The position numbers and the translations under genes were made by a program. A stretch of DNA of 64,000 nt from Strongylocentrotus droebachiensis. Taxonomy: Eukaryota > Echinodermata > Echinoidea > Camarodonta > Strongylocentrotidae. This document shows positions 23,901 through 36,352 of this stretch, piece by piece. A model generated the notes under the pieces. The model was not told where the DNA came from and searched no databases. It worked only from the letters and a program-made list of their open reading frames with translations. The stretch is from contig JAVYIG010002208.1 of assembly GCA_035222895.1 (NCBI GenBank), positions 124,001-188,000 on the forward strand, read 5' to 3'. The first letter of the stretch is position 1. Each line of letters opens with the position of its first letter.

Positions 23901-26900
23901 CAACAGAAAAGCTCCCTTTTAATGGCTCATCGTTAATTCCTAAGAGAAGTCTTCAGAACTGTTCTTCATTTTGCATCATCGATACAAATTGGCTATTTAC
24001 TTCAATGGATTGACCTATACTCGACCTACACGGAACAATGCACATTGTGAAAGTAGGAAGGGTGGTGTAATGAATTAAAGACTTAGGACTTTGGCTTTAA
24101 ACAGAAGACTTTCCTTTTAATGACTCAGTGTTGATCCCCATAGAAAGTGTCCACATTTTATTGTTGTTAATTTGCATCATTGATAAATGCTGGCCAGTAG
24201 TTTCGCTTCAATCGTTTGACCTACACTCGACCTGCACGAGACAATACACACAGTGGACCTTCGAAAAGTGTTGGTGCGGATTATAGACAAATTTAAAGAG
24301 GTTCTTGGCTTTAACAGAAGAGTTTTCTTTTATGGCTTTGTGTTAATCGCCATCCATATAGAAGTCTCCAAAACTGTTGTTCATTTTGTATCACTGACAA
24401 CGGACTGATCTTAAGCTTGAGACACTTGACATACATCGGCCAAGTGGCCTAGGACACTACACATTGGACTTGGGATTATTATTCACATTGCATAAAGATT
24501 AAAGATGTTTTTGATGACGCGATCATAATCCCCATGCCCTCCAACTTCTATCTTTGAATGTTACTCTGTCACATTCAATGCTGATCATACACTGCAAATT
24601 CTTTATGTAACGACTTTACACAACATTGGGTGGTTCACTCCTTACACAGGGGTTGTGTTAAGTTGTGTAAAAAAATGTTACAAAACTTTATACTGCAAAT
24701 TCGTTGTGTAAAGTTGTGTAATTGTTTGTTTACACAGCTTAACACATCCCTGTGTACGGAGTGAACCACCCAATGTTGTGTAAAGTTGTTACACATCGAA
24801 TTTGCGGTGCCAGTGTACGTAGAGATCAGTGAATCTTATCCCAAACCCTTCTATTCTTTTCATCACCGACGATCTAGTCTTTAGGTATTGTCTTGAAGAA
24901 ATAGCTCAGAAGGGTATTTAAGACGATGTAATTACCGACCTTTCTTTCGATCGAATTATGAAGGCAAGCCCATGGCCAAGTTTTCTTTTTGAAGAGGAGG
25001 AGGCCATGGCCTTTTTACCTTGCGGTTTTCTTGTGCAACCTTCAATACTGAAGATTCTCCAAGTCACGTTCAATCACACTATGAACATGACGGACAAAGA
25101 AAGCGGACAAAATATACAGTTCCTCAGGTAGACAAAGGAACATCCCTTCACTGCTATTATGTAAAAAGTGAATATGCATGTGACACCTGTTCTACACATT
25201 TTTACATAATAGCATCGAAGGGACGTTCCTTTGTCTACCTGAGGAACTGTATATTTTGTCCGCTTTCTTTGTCAGTCATGTTCATAGTGTCATTTCCCCC
25301 CTTATCTCTTCTTATTCTTCTTCTTCTTCCTATTTTTCTTCTTCCTCTTCATCGTCCTGAATTCTCCCTGTTTTTGTTTATAGCAATCTTAGAAGGGCTA
25401 TATAGCCTAACAATTGAGCATAACAAGCAACAAGACCGATGCCCTTATTGTTAATTCAAAGAGGTTCAAAGAATGGTATTTTCAATATCTATTATTAAAA
25501 CGAACGTCTAACCATCGCAACTATAGACCCAGAGTGAATCATCTAACGATTAAAGAACAGTGTATCGATCACCCAATTAAGAACGACCATACGCTGCATA
25601 CACAATGTGGCATTAATACTTGATCAGGTTGCGAAGGATGACTCCAACAGTTCACAAAATCACAATATTCATCGGTTTGAGGCCAATTGAGGAGAAAGAA
25701 ATACCGAGATTCATCATGTACTATGCAAGATATTTTGTCCTCCGTGAAAGACGGACCTAAGCAGAGTCTAGTGGAATTATCAAATCGATGAAATTTCGTT
25801 CTCCGGATTAAAACAGATCGCGAACTCAAATAAGGTCACCTTTCCTTGGAAAGAGGATTAGAAAGGGATTAATATAAACCCCGCATTTCGTCATTTTAAA
25901 GAATCCGATATATGCATTAACTTTGGCAACATGCTTCAGGAAGTTCAGGTACGGCTGGACCAAGATATAAAGACCCTCGAATAAAGGAGAGGTAACATCT
26001 TATATCTGTATTACTGCAAGAGACAGGACATGTTTGCCAATTCGTGACCACAGCGTGACCTGACAACTACCTGTTGGACAACCACACTGCAAATTCGTTG
26101 TGTAACGTCTTTACACAACATTGGGTGGTTCACTCCTTACACAGGGGTTGTGTAAAGTTGTGTAAATGTTACTTCACACAACGCCTGTGTGAACCACCCA
26201 ATGTTGTGTAAAGTCATTACACAACGAATTTGCAGTGCGTCCTCTGATAAGATCCGGACAATTACTTTCTCCTAATGCATCTCCATAAAAACACAGAAAT
26301 AACTAAAAACTATTCCAAAAATCATCAAAAGTACAACAAAAAACAACCTAACTAAACAAAGAAAACTAACAAAACAAATGAATAAAATACAAAATGTTTT
26401 TGCCTGACTCGGAGCAGGAGGCAAACATCGTTGACCTGTGGGTATAGTGACGGTACTTGGCCTACGACTATAAGATTCAATGAGGTTCGTTGTCCAGATA
26501 GAAATCGCCCCGGATGGTATATAGTTATATGTACATGACATCTCACATGAACAATGAACTAGTCTGAACTATTGACCTCATCAAATATACTTTCATATGA
26601 TACGTCACTGACCTTTCTTGTATGGATAGGTCAATATTCTTTCCATAGAACCTCCATTAAAGTGACTCAGTAACATTGTTGAAGGTTGATGGAAAAAAAT
26701 GTAATTTTTGTATGAAATGTTACTTATTATATTCCTTCTACTGTACTAACCCTCTAACATGCAAACAAATCCTGAAAACATTCTCAAACCACAAAGATAT
26801 TTATGGTTTTCTTTGAAGGCGTCACTGGTCAACACGCTCTAACAGTAAATTCCCCCAACCATTTTTGAATTTTCTCAACCGTTTTTCCATGAAAATAAGA

Positions 26901-29900
26901 CAAAAGACAGGCTTTTAAAAATCATTCAACACTTATATGTCTGGGATGGTATATAAAGCCAATGCATAGCTTTGTGACGATTTACGTTCACCTAATATGT
27001 AATTAAATGGTAATAAATAGTTAGGAGAATTAAAGAATCGATCAGATCCGTTTTTCCCAATCGTTATCATTAATAATGGTCTTTTTTTTACTCAAACTTT
27101 CAGATTATCTTTAATTTTACATCTAGCACTGAAGTCACTACCTTATATCACCAATTTGTTTTCATCTGAACAATGTTACCAAGCCCCTTTAATATTGGAA
27201 ATATATTGAACCTCTACTCTAATTACACGTCAACTTCTTAGAATTGCAATCGCCAGGTAACACATGGGGTCATAACATTATTATGTTCTTATCTTATTGT
27301 TGTGCTTGAAAGAAGATCACGTATCATTAAACATGGGTTTTTCCTTGTGATCATGTTATTCTACGAGCCTGAAATCGATGCGAATCGATTCGATGGTATT
27401 CGCCGAACTCTGATACAATCTTCATTCAAGAGCTTCATTTTCATTCACATTTTCAGAATCGACGTTATCAATCTATTGTTCACAACATGAAATGGTGGGT
27501 TTAAGACGTGATTTGATAGTCAAAGATAAAACGAATAAAAATGTGCATGCTACGATCCGTTTTTAATGTGTTTCATACCGTAGGAATCAATTCTCTATAC
27601 AAAAGCGTTATTTTCAAAGGATGGAGATTGTATAAAGTCTTCTGAATCAGATTTATTTATCATTCGCTAATTGTGAATTTATAAGAGTCTGAAAAAGAGA
27701 CCTAAATCACGAGTTGTTTGTTTTAAGTTACCCCCCCCCCCCCTCATTCTGTCTTACTTTCCAAGTCATAATGACCACATGTCTCTATTGGTCATCTTTA
27801 TTGTGTCTCTTAAAGAAGAAAGAGATATTGTAAGAACCTGCCTAAAAAGGCTACATGTCTACAGTGGCCACTTTTTTTGGTTTTCCTTGGGTGGCCTTAA
27901 TACACAGGTGTTTCTGGACATACACTTTCTCTGCCATTTCCCTGGTAAAAAGGCCTATGCAGGTATGACACGAAATCGTATCTTGAAAACAAGTTGGAGA
28001 ACTCCCTATGATTTTAAAGGAATGCATTTGTTTGTCTTCTTTTCATTGCTTTACTGATTTAACGACTATTAGCTTGTTCATAGCGGAACGAAGAGCCAAA
28101 ACATCAATCGAGGGTTCTTCGGAAATCTGTTTTTCTTATTCTTATTAGTGAACAGCACCAAATGGACCCATTATCATTTTTAAGCCTGTTTACTTGAAAT
28201 TTCTTCTTGAATCGGGGCATTCAAGTGAGCACTAGGACCTGTTACCCACCATCTATAATCCTTTCTTATATTTTTCTCTCTGCCTTTACATTTTACTTTC
28301 CTTAAACCTGTCTGAGTTGTTGATTCGAGTGAGTAAAAACATGATGAACGGTTGATTAGAAGATCATCTTCCATTATGATTTTTTTCTTTGTTGGACAAA
28401 TTTAATAGACGTGTTTTTAAATCATTCAGATGGAAATTATATACGCCAATAGCATAGATCTTACTTTGGCGAAACAAATTACACCAATTTTCATATTCTG
28501 TTGGCAGAAGATTTACATAAAATGTCATTGCTTCTGCCAAGCTTGTAAGTTTATACCTTGGTTAATATAAATACTTTATATTTAAACATTTCATCAAATT
28601 TCAGAAGAAGACAAAATGTTCTCGTCTTTGGAGCAATTGATATATGCTTTTTCCAAGTACCTCCTTTTTCCAAGTACCTCCTTTATGCTAAAATCCCCGA
28701 AAGTGATTAGTGTTTTGTATATTTTCTTTGTTAAACCTATCGATCTTTAGCAAATATTGCAGTGACTCGCCAAGGGCGATATATCCAACCGCATAAGGGG
28801 AACATGACTTGCATCCAATCAGGGTCGTCACAGTATACAACTAAAATGTTCTAAAGCTTCAAAACTCCAATTACTGAATCAACGAAAATTGCGACAAGCG
28901 CTGTAGTTCATTGTTCTAGCTGTTTTTAAAGTGACATGATACACAGTCATGGTTTAACTCGCAAGTATCATGTGAATGCATGTCCATTCATATTTCCAAC
29001 TGGGATGCTACAATAATGACGACTTTCCAATTCATTCTCAATAATTTATTTGCTGAACAGTGCTGAGGGGTAGGATGAAGCAAATATAAATATTGTGCAC
29101 CGGTTTTCTTGGGAGAAAGGTCTCACGACAAACTTTCCCCGGGGCAGCCAAACAAGTGTCTGGTAACTGTATTTGTCCACTCATTATCTTCTCTTTGACT
29201 CTTTGGTGTGGTCCAGACAATGTCTACTGGTACAACCAGTTAAAATCCCGCTGGCCATCTTTAGTGAATTCACACTTATTCTATGATGACTTCTTTCTGA
29301 AAAGCCAAGTTTCTTTAAGTCATGTATTGACGTCATTCCCATGTTTCTCCTTATACCACACTTCTTCGAAAGAAGACAATAATTCAATCATCACCTTTAA
29401 GGCATATTTAGGTTTATTTCCACTAAGAAACATTGCAATTTGACTATCTTTCATGAAGTACTTGGTGACGTGTATTTTGTATCTTGTTGCTATTTGCTTA
29501 TTTCTTACGGTTCATTTTTCACTGTGTTCCTGAAAACTACTTTTACCAAAGGGTAACCTTTAGTGACTTGGCACAAATAAGCACCTAAGTAATTTTACAA
29601 AGTAGCAAATCGGACCCTACCCGGTAAGACTGATTGAAAAATATCGATTATTCTTCTAAACCCCATTCCTCTTAGATGTCATCACTAAACCATTATTTTG
29701 TACTATATCGCCTGTATGACATTATGTAAAATCATTTTTATATTTCTTTAAGTGTTTTGTATGTATATTGCTTTTATTTGTAAAATTTTGTAAAATTCAT
29801 CATTTCAGCTCACTCACAGCAACACATATTTACAATAAATGTTATCAATTATCGAAATCAATTAGTAAATGGGAGATGCGCCCATGAGAAGCTTTACTTT

Positions 29901-32900
29901 TTCTTGGGATCCTTTTCTCTATCACGATGAATGTTGTTTATGAAATATATTTCGCATTCGTTTATGATTTTTGTTATGATGTACAAATAAAACCAGAATG
30001 AATTGAATTGATCTGAATTGCATTATATGGACCTGAAATTACATGCACATCTACTAGGATATAATTAAACACTTAGCCCATATTCATATCACGGCCTCAT
30101 GACCTTTTTATGATATCTTATGCTGTCACATTCCATTTGTACTATGTTAATTTTTACTATCTTAAACATTTGTTCAATTTTTGGTTGAATAACTGGCCTG
30201 TATGGGGTTTTTTTAAACATATTTCTTATGTATTTTAATACCCCATCTCAATTGAATCTAATGCAAATTCCTATGAATACAATCAAATAATTTGTATATG
30301 GTTCTGATTTGTATGCATAAAATGGACAAAAGCTTTCTTCCCTGGCAACATGAACAGAATGCTATAAAGAAAAAGATTGATGCAACATCATTTCTACAGC
30401 TTTTAGGGGGAAACTGGAAGTGTTCAGAAAATCACCTGTTGGCTAGTTTTGAAAGGTCAATCTAGACATTAAACAGCTCTAAATCTTCTTTCAAATACAC
30501 CAGGCTTGAAACACACAATTCTTGGCTTTTCTCAGGTGTTATTAAACTGAATACAAACGGAAGACTGAAATCATTTTCATTTAAGGTGAACCGGGTGTGC
30601 AGGTGATACGCTGAGCGATGAATACGACAGAAACATTACGATCTCAACCTTTCGAGGTCAATCAATCGTTTCCAAGTAGTCAAAATATCTACACACAAAA
30701 TATGAATTCCCTAAGTGGAATATTATGTGTAAACATATACAGCTATCGTCGCTAAGCAGGAGTTTATATTGTTACTTTGAAGCCATATTGGAGTTTCATT
30801 ATTGTATTGCAAAATGCCTCTGACCTTTGCGAATATTCACAAGAACACAAAAAGGTATTCTGTTGTAGGTCAGTGATGCTTTACAGGAAGAATAGTTTAA
30901 TCTTTCATTTAAAATATATACAAAACCGGAATGGGAACAAGCTACATGTATATCGTTCTAAGATAGTACAAGATTACGAAATTATATCTAGAGTATATTT
31001 TTACCAAAACGGTGAGATATTTTATCTCAATATTCTCATCATGCTTATAGGAAAGGTTGGTTATCGAATATCCAGCGTATTTAGGCTATATCTCCTGAAT
31101 CCTATAAATAAGAGTTTGTTGTTCTTGTTGTTCTTGTCGTTTTTGCTATTGGTTTTAATTGATGATGATGGCTTTAATCTGCAGGTGGTATAATTAATTA
31201 CCCAGAACACTATTCATCACTGTGAACAGCTGTACTATTATATCATATTTATAGAACCCCCACCCCAATACCAAAGTTACAATAGAAACTTCACAGCTAA
31301 GTTGTGATCGTATTGGAAGAGAATTTCCCTAGTGAACCGAAAACTTTAAACATATACAGTTTCGTGGATGGAAGTGTTCGTTTATGACGGTTTATGTTGG
31401 TTACAAATACACTGTTTCATACTCTTAATAGATACAGTTAATTCCTAATGACTACCGACGCTATCAGTTAGATTTTGAAAGTGAAGCGTTCATAACTGAC
31501 AAGTGAGCTGCAGACAGGCCTAGGATGATTCCTACTATGGGTTGAAGGGCATCACATATCAAAGACTGTTTCTCTAAATAATAATTAATGGTGCAAACGA
31601 AGATCAACAAAGTGACTGATTCTATTTACTTCAGAGAATGCTTATGTATATATTACATCTCTTGATTATGGAACAAGATGACCAAAATACTCGTAAAACT
31701 CTTACTGAGTTCTCTGTATCTCGTCTCTCGTTTGAGATGTATGTTGTTTGTCTCAGTTTTAGAGATCTCTGTTGTTGGTTTTCTTTCCCTCTCCCTGCGG
31801 TTTTTTATTTCTCTGTATTTGTCTCTGTTTTGTTTATATCTCTCTTTTTGTCTAACCTGGGGGGTGTTTCACAAAAATCCTAAGTCGAACTTAACTTCAA
31901 GTTGGACTTACAAATTATGGAGAGCCATGTGTAGCCTTCAAATAAAATGTATTCAAAAGTGAAAAATCAAGTATTTTAGACTTTTTGTAAATTCGACATC
32001 AAGAACATGAAATCTCCTTGATAATAGAAAACATGAATGATTTGAATCAACATTTTATGCCTTTTAAAATAACTTTGAAATATTTTCATAGATGCTGACG
32101 GCTTTCCATAGTTGTTAACTCCAACTTAGAGATAAGTTCAACTTAGGATCTTTGTGAAACACCCACCTGGAATATGTTGGCTTGAACTTCACGAGACAGA
32201 GAATGACGTTCTGCTACAAACTGGCTCTAAAAATACATCGGCTCACTGCAAGATCATTACTGTCATAGACAATGCGGAACTCTTACGAGCTTCGTGCGGG
32301 TAGCCGACGACCAACTGACTAATAGTTATGGTTTGAGCAGTCATTGCATTTTCTACTTACACCTGTGCCAGGTGGTAATTCAATAGTTAATGCATTGTTG
32401 ATTGCTATGCACTACGATACAACGTTTAAGCTCGACTGAAAGTTACAAGGGAAACATGATTTGGGCCTTTCTTGACTATTTTGCAATGGATTAATATCAA
32501 TCTCACAAAACCAAACGATAGAATTTCTATTTGAGTTTTTAAACTGAAATTCCTTGCAAGTTCATGCTTTGACTGAATGCATACATCTGAATTACATTAG
32601 TTTGTATCATAAACTTTGCACCGTGAGTTTTAGTTTTGACAACCAGTTGCTTACATTATGAGCTGGATTAACACCCCTTTAAACTAGACTGCCGGTGTTT
32701 ATTGGATGGGTCCGATGTCTTTGGTATAGTTTATATTAAACCTTAATACGATCAAAGGCAACGTCATTACCCTGTCTAGATTACGTAATATGTCATTTTA
32801 TTGTCCACACATTTCCAAAGGTGATCGAAGAGGCTACAGAAATCGCTTCTGAATGATTTTTAGAGAGTCTTCGCGATCGTGTTCTCTGTAGTAAATTTTA

Positions 32901-33773
32901 TGTTAAATGATAAATTTTCAAGCTGTAAAATAAAAATCTGAGGCTATACAAACCTTGTGAAGTGATTGACTGGGTGACACATCCGTCAGCGCTTCCGTTG
33001 ACGGCAGGTAGAAAGTCGGACTGACTCGCAGACGCTTTCCTGAGGTTCACCTCTCTTCTCATCGCAAAGGGTGACCCAGGACCTGAAGGGTTAGCACTGA
33101 GCGGTGCCTCAGGTCTGGACCGAGCCTGTCTGATGCCGTCAATGGTCTCACCTCCAGAAGGTTGAGTGGTGGAGATGGGGGATTGTTGAGTCGTCGGGAT
33201 GGAACGACGGATGATCAAGGGCGAGTTTTCCGCTGACTTTGGGGTTCGAGGAGAACTGCCATGCCCGTGGAAAGACCTGGGCTTGCGGATTATCCTGGGT
33301 GAGTTACAGTCTGATCCGCTGTGTGATCGGGGTGAATCCCCGGGTGGAGGACTAGGGGCGATCATCCTTCGCATTCTAGGGCTGTTCAACCCTAGATCCC
33401 TTCCAATCAACATATCTGGTTCTGATTTTTGTCGGATCAGGACCTTTAAGCGTCGTCTAAGTGACGGGCTACTCTGATGAGTCTCGTATATACTGTTAGA
33501 GCGAATATTAAGTGGTAAGATCCCACCAGGATGATGGTTTTCCTTCTGTCCTAATGCACTATTTGGATGGCTTTCTTGTAGGATGGCATACCGGGCCGCT
33601 ACCGTGCTGTTTGGAGCCCCAACAATTGGTGGCAAATCGTGCACCTCGTCGGTCGAGTGCTGGCTCGCTGTTGACGAGTCCTTTTTAAAGTGGCCAAGTT
33701 CTCCCTCCGAAGTCGAGTCACTTCTGGCTACTGGGATATTCATCGGCAACATTTTGAAAATTAAATCCGACAT
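19078..33773 (-). CDS. Unrecognised 565-aa disordered, Ser/Pro- and acid-rich protein (two exons)
   Basis: Exon 33773-32954 (donor CAAG|GTTTGT) joins exon 19955-19078 (acceptor TATCTTTCAG) in phase 1, making a Glu codon and a single 565-codon frame ending in TGA at 19080-19078. The ATG at 33773 has an in-frame TAA 12 nt upstream. Residues 114-119 are RQKSEP, a mode-1 14-3-3-type RxxSxP site. Three NSP...R motifs (around 130, 158 and 183) lie in an Arg/Ser/Pro-rich region. Residues 320-354 are His/Gln-rich, about 499-524 strongly acidic, and the last 41 residues (with VKNWLAGLQ) are the most domain-like part. No catalytic domain or membrane segment is visible. I do not recognise the family. 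Possible poly(A) signal AATAAA (minus) at 18744-18739. Extra exons in the 13-kb intron or upstream are possible. Confidence 0.75.
20826..20950. repeat. (AGT)n microsatellite
   Basis: Imperfect AGT/GTA triplets with a pure block near 20908-20940. Confidence 0.93.
22673..22820. mobile_element. Foldback element with CCCGA(G/A)TTCACAAAG ends
   Basis: Left ACCCGAGTTCACAAAGGA and right CCTTGTGAATTCGGGCC pair, with inner palindromes AACCTAGGTT and TCAGACCAAGGTT.../AACCTTGGTCTGA. A partial relative is at 7401-7452. Confidence 0.7.
22999..23036. repeat. (CT)n microsatellite
   Basis: Pure CT dinucleotide run. Confidence 0.93.
23740..24440. repeat. Diverged tandem repeat, ~190-210-bp period, about 3.5 units
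   Basis: Three landmarks recur in the same order: GACCTATACTC/GACCTACACTCGACCT (23823, 24010, 24219), GGCTTTAACAGAAGA-type (23897, 24092, 24309) and GAAGTCTTCAGAACTGTTCTT-type (23947, 24141, 24362). Units are clearly related but much diverged. Confidence 0.7.
24591..24814. mobile_element. Foldback element family B copy 1 (ACTGCAAATTC ends)
   Basis: Long inverted arms: ACACAACATTGGGTGGTTCA near the left, complement TGAACCACCCAATGTTGTGT at the right, enclosing ACACAG...TGTGT inner repeats. A shorter copy is at 26085-26237. Confidence 0.8.
25077..25289. mobile_element. CACTA-type foldback MITE copy 2
   Basis: 213 bp, ends CACTATGAACATGAC / GTCATGTTCATAGTG, arms nearly identical to the copy at 10710-10936. 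Flanked by the 3-bp duplication TCA (25074-25076, 25290-25292). Non-coding. Confidence 0.88.
26085..26237. mobile_element. Foldback element family B copy 2
   Basis: CACTGCAAATTCGTTGTGTAA at the left and TTACACAACGAATTTGCAGTG at the right form 21-bp perfect ends; the centre carries TTGGGTGGTTCAC / GTGAACCACCCAA. 153 bp. Confidence 0.85.
29860..30017 (+). mobile_element. Probable LINE 3' end with AATTGAATTGA tail
   Basis: GGGAGATGCGCCCATGAGAAGC then an AT-rich stretch and a terminal ACAAATAAAACCAGAATGAATTGAATTGA. The layout (hairpin-like G/C block, then a short microsatellite tail) is what CR1/L2-type LINEs use. No ORF remains. Confidence 0.45.
31859..32167. mobile_element. Foldback MITE, family A copy 2
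   Basis: Starts GGGGTGTTTCACAAAAATCC and ends GGATCTTTGTGAAACACCC; same internal blocks as the copy at 4231 (AAGTTGGACTTACAAATTAT). ACCTGG is found on both sides, a possible but G/C-ambiguous target duplication. Confidence 0.83.
32954..33773 (-). CDS. Exon A of the unrecognised disordered-protein gene
   Basis: An open frame of 273 codons plus one base, with sharply higher coding-like composition (Ser/Pro/Arg-rich, few rare low-complexity runs) than the flanking AT-rich DNA. It ends at AAG|GTTTGT. The remaining frame past the donor quickly turns hydrophobic and stops, as expected for read-through into an intron. Confidence 0.78.
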
Positions 33774-34612
33774 ATTATCAAATTATTGCTGTCAACATAT
33801 CATTCGCAGTCAGAGATTGACTTCCTTGATATTCCGTTCTTTCTCAATGTTGTAATAAATGTGGTATTCCATGATTAGCCAGACAAAACGAGTTTAAATG
33901 AGTTGTTCCATAAAGAAATAATTATATTCACAACTTCCATTCACTAACATGGGACTAGGGCATGAGCCGCTGGCGAGTCCTTGATGATGAGTTAATTGCT
34001 CAAATAAAGTGTTTGAAGAATCAGTCACACACGTCTTTAGAATATAAATCCAGTAATATTTCTTGAAAAATTCTCCAGCTCTCATCCAATTTGGTTGAAA
34101 TTGTTATCTCTCACCAAAAGTATAGTTCTGACACAGATTAGACTTCGACTATCATCACTGAGTTACATGTATACTGAATACAAGAAGGGTCCGTCTCTTG
34201 GAAAAATACCACTAATCTGTAAACGACCTATTTGGGCACCCAGGCGGAGCGATTTTGTGGAAAATCCACATCGATCTTTGATGCCCACGAGAAAGCAAAA
34301 ACAAAGCATCCCTGTCTGGGTGACCATGCGATGTCCTTCATTCAATAGGGACGCCCGAAAAAAAGATCGATAAAAACTTGTCAGTGTTTTCTTTTCAAGT
34401 GTACATGCCCTCTGTCAGATCTGCATTTCATATTTCAACATTCAGGCTCCATACAAATTGTATCCATAAACACATATCATCTGTTTGGCTTTAGCGGAGG
34501 GGAAGATCTGTTTGAAAAAACAAGCAATTACCGACTATTGAAATCTTGGATGTAAACTCGATAGTCTGTCCGAACTTTTAAATCCTTTCCGGGATGAAAG
34601 ACCATTGCTTAC

Positions 34613-34731
34613 CCATGTCAAAAAGCTTCTTTGTGGCCCACTACTCGACTGCTCACTAAACTGAGGATCAGTGTTTCGAGACACAATGGTTGAATCACCA
34701 GCAGGTCTTTGTGGCAGCTTCACATCTAATC
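34613..34731 (-). CDS. Possible upstream exon of the disordered-protein gene
   Basis: A short open stretch (Ser/Gln/Pro-rich, ending RSFLTW) stops at a strong TGG|GTAAGC donor and may begin after GATTAG near 34732. Its composition resembles exon A, but its phase-0 donor does not join exon A upstream of the ATG without meeting a stop. If real it is a 5' untranslated or alternative exon. Weakly supported. Confidence 0.22.
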
Positions 34732-35068
34732 ACATTGATTCGAATGGTGCTATTATTTCGCGATGGGTTGTCTGCCATTCAGGCATCGGATTCCGTCACC
34801 GATGCATCTATTATAACAAATCGGCGATTTGGACTCTTGTGACCCAGATCCGTTCGCGCTAATCAATAGATCCATGGGGGTGGCGATGAATAGTGAATCG
34901 ACGGGAGAGGAGGATTCAACCCCCCAACACGTATAATTCTTATACGCACTTGCATGCTGCTCGCCCGCTTTTCTATTGTACGTTGTCATGCCAACGTCCC
35001 ACGCTTCCTCTGGCTGGCTGGGTTCAGCTAGTCTCGCAAAATGCATACCGGTGTCTGGATTTCGGGCA

Positions 35069-35069
35069 G

Positions 35070-35125
<56 letters not shown>

Positions 35126-35240
35126 AGACAGACAGGGAGACAGAGAGAGACAGACAGAGACAGACAGACATACAGACATACAGACAGACAGACAGAGAGC
35201 GAGAGAAAGAGAGAGAGAGAGAGAGGCGAGAGGACAGAGA
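35069..35240. repeat. (GA)n and (ACAG)n microsatellite
   Basis: Purine GA run (35069-35120) passing into ACAG/ACAT tetranucleotides and back into GA. Confidence 0.95.
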
Positions 35241-35399
35241 TAGAGATGATATCCACAGAATGAATTTAAAAAAAGACAGAAATAAAGGGAGAGAGAGAAG
35301 AACAGAATTGATGAGAATATCGAAGAGAAAAGAGTTGAGGAATACAGAAAGAGGAGGATACTCCCGGGAAGGAAAGAAATTAGAAAGACGCATACTGTA

Positions 35400-35560
35400 T
35401 AGGAGCCCCTCTCTTTCCCGACTCTCTCTCCCTCTCTCTCTCTCTCTTCCTGTTTTTTCTTCTCTTTCCACTCGCTTTCTTTCTCTCTCCCTCGTTCTAT
35501 ATCACTCGCTGACTCTCCTAATATCTTCCTCTCTGTCTCTTTCTCTCATTCTCTTTTAAC
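35400..35560. repeat. CT-rich simple tract
   Basis: Pyrimidine-rich CTCTCTC/CTTTC stretch; ORFs over it are low-complexity artefacts. Confidence 0.8.
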
Positions 35561-35872
35561 TTTTCCGTTCCCTTCTGTTGCCGTCCAATCTAGAAACTCC
35601 TGTTGTTGATAGTGAATTGGAAAGGAGAATGCGAGAGCGAATATTATTGCTCGACATCAGACATCGGAGGCGCACGGTGCGGTGGTGGGAGGTAGGGGGG
35701 CTAAGGAGGCTACAGACCCCCTCCCAAAAAGTTATGATGGTACATATATATTTCTTTAGGGGGTGGGAGTCGAGAAACAAAAACTTTTTTGAAATATAAA
35801 GTTCAAGTTCGCTCGCACAGGCCCGTGCAACTAAGTCAGGCATGGGTAGTCACCCAAACACGCTTCGATGGT

Positions 35873-36230
35873 CGTTTTTTCGCTTCAATTCTTTGAATTG
35901 TTTCATTTCTATTTGTATAGTTATATCGCGTATATTAATCGACTTTCATTGTTTCATTTCCTTTGTCCTATTCAATTTTTATTATAAATTAGGCCACATG
36001 CAAAGACCTATCATAATCTTTTCATTCAGTATACGACCTCGGTTTGATGAGAAAGGTAATCAACCAAAATTCCATTAAAAACGAAAATGTTGAAATTATG
36101 TTTTTTAAGCATCTCTGACCCACGCTGTCAATAAACAACTGACATGACGTTTGTGTCTTAAGCATATCGTAAATGTATACCACCCAAGAACATTTTGCGA
36201 ATAACCGTCTGATACAAATTATCCCTCCCC
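35873..36230. repeat. 358-bp tandem duplication, copy 1 (uninterrupted)
   Basis: Begins CGTTTTTTCGCTTCAATTC and ends TTATCCCTCCCC. Copy 2 follows directly at 36231 and appears identical, but is split by a 3.4-kb insertion. At 35987-35994 this copy holds AATTAGGC once, the empty target site. Confidence 0.97.
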
Positions 36231-36352
36231 CGTTTTTTCGCTTCAATTCTTTGAATTGTTTCATTTCTATTTGTATAGTTATATCGCGTATATTAATCGA
36301 CTTTCATTGTTTCATTTCCTTTGTCCTATTCAATTTTTATTATAAATTAGGC
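36231..36352. repeat. 358-bp duplication copy 2, left part
   Basis: Same as 35873-35994, ending with target duplication AATTAGGC at 36345-36352; the remainder resumes at 39726. Confidence 0.96.

Larger units (their letters stand above)
19956..32953 (-). other. 13-kb intron of the disordered-protein gene (sense: minus)
   Basis: Bounded by GTTTGT at 32953 and CTTTCAG at 19956. It contains an AGT microsatellite, foldback elements, a diverged ~200-bp tandem array, a CACTA MITE, a LINE 3' tail and a family A MITE. No additional exon could be recognised, though small ones could hide. Confidence 0.6.

Noticed and set aside
34753-35471. Ser/Leu and Arg/Glu-rich ORFs on both strands
   Set aside because: Simple GA/CAGA repeats.
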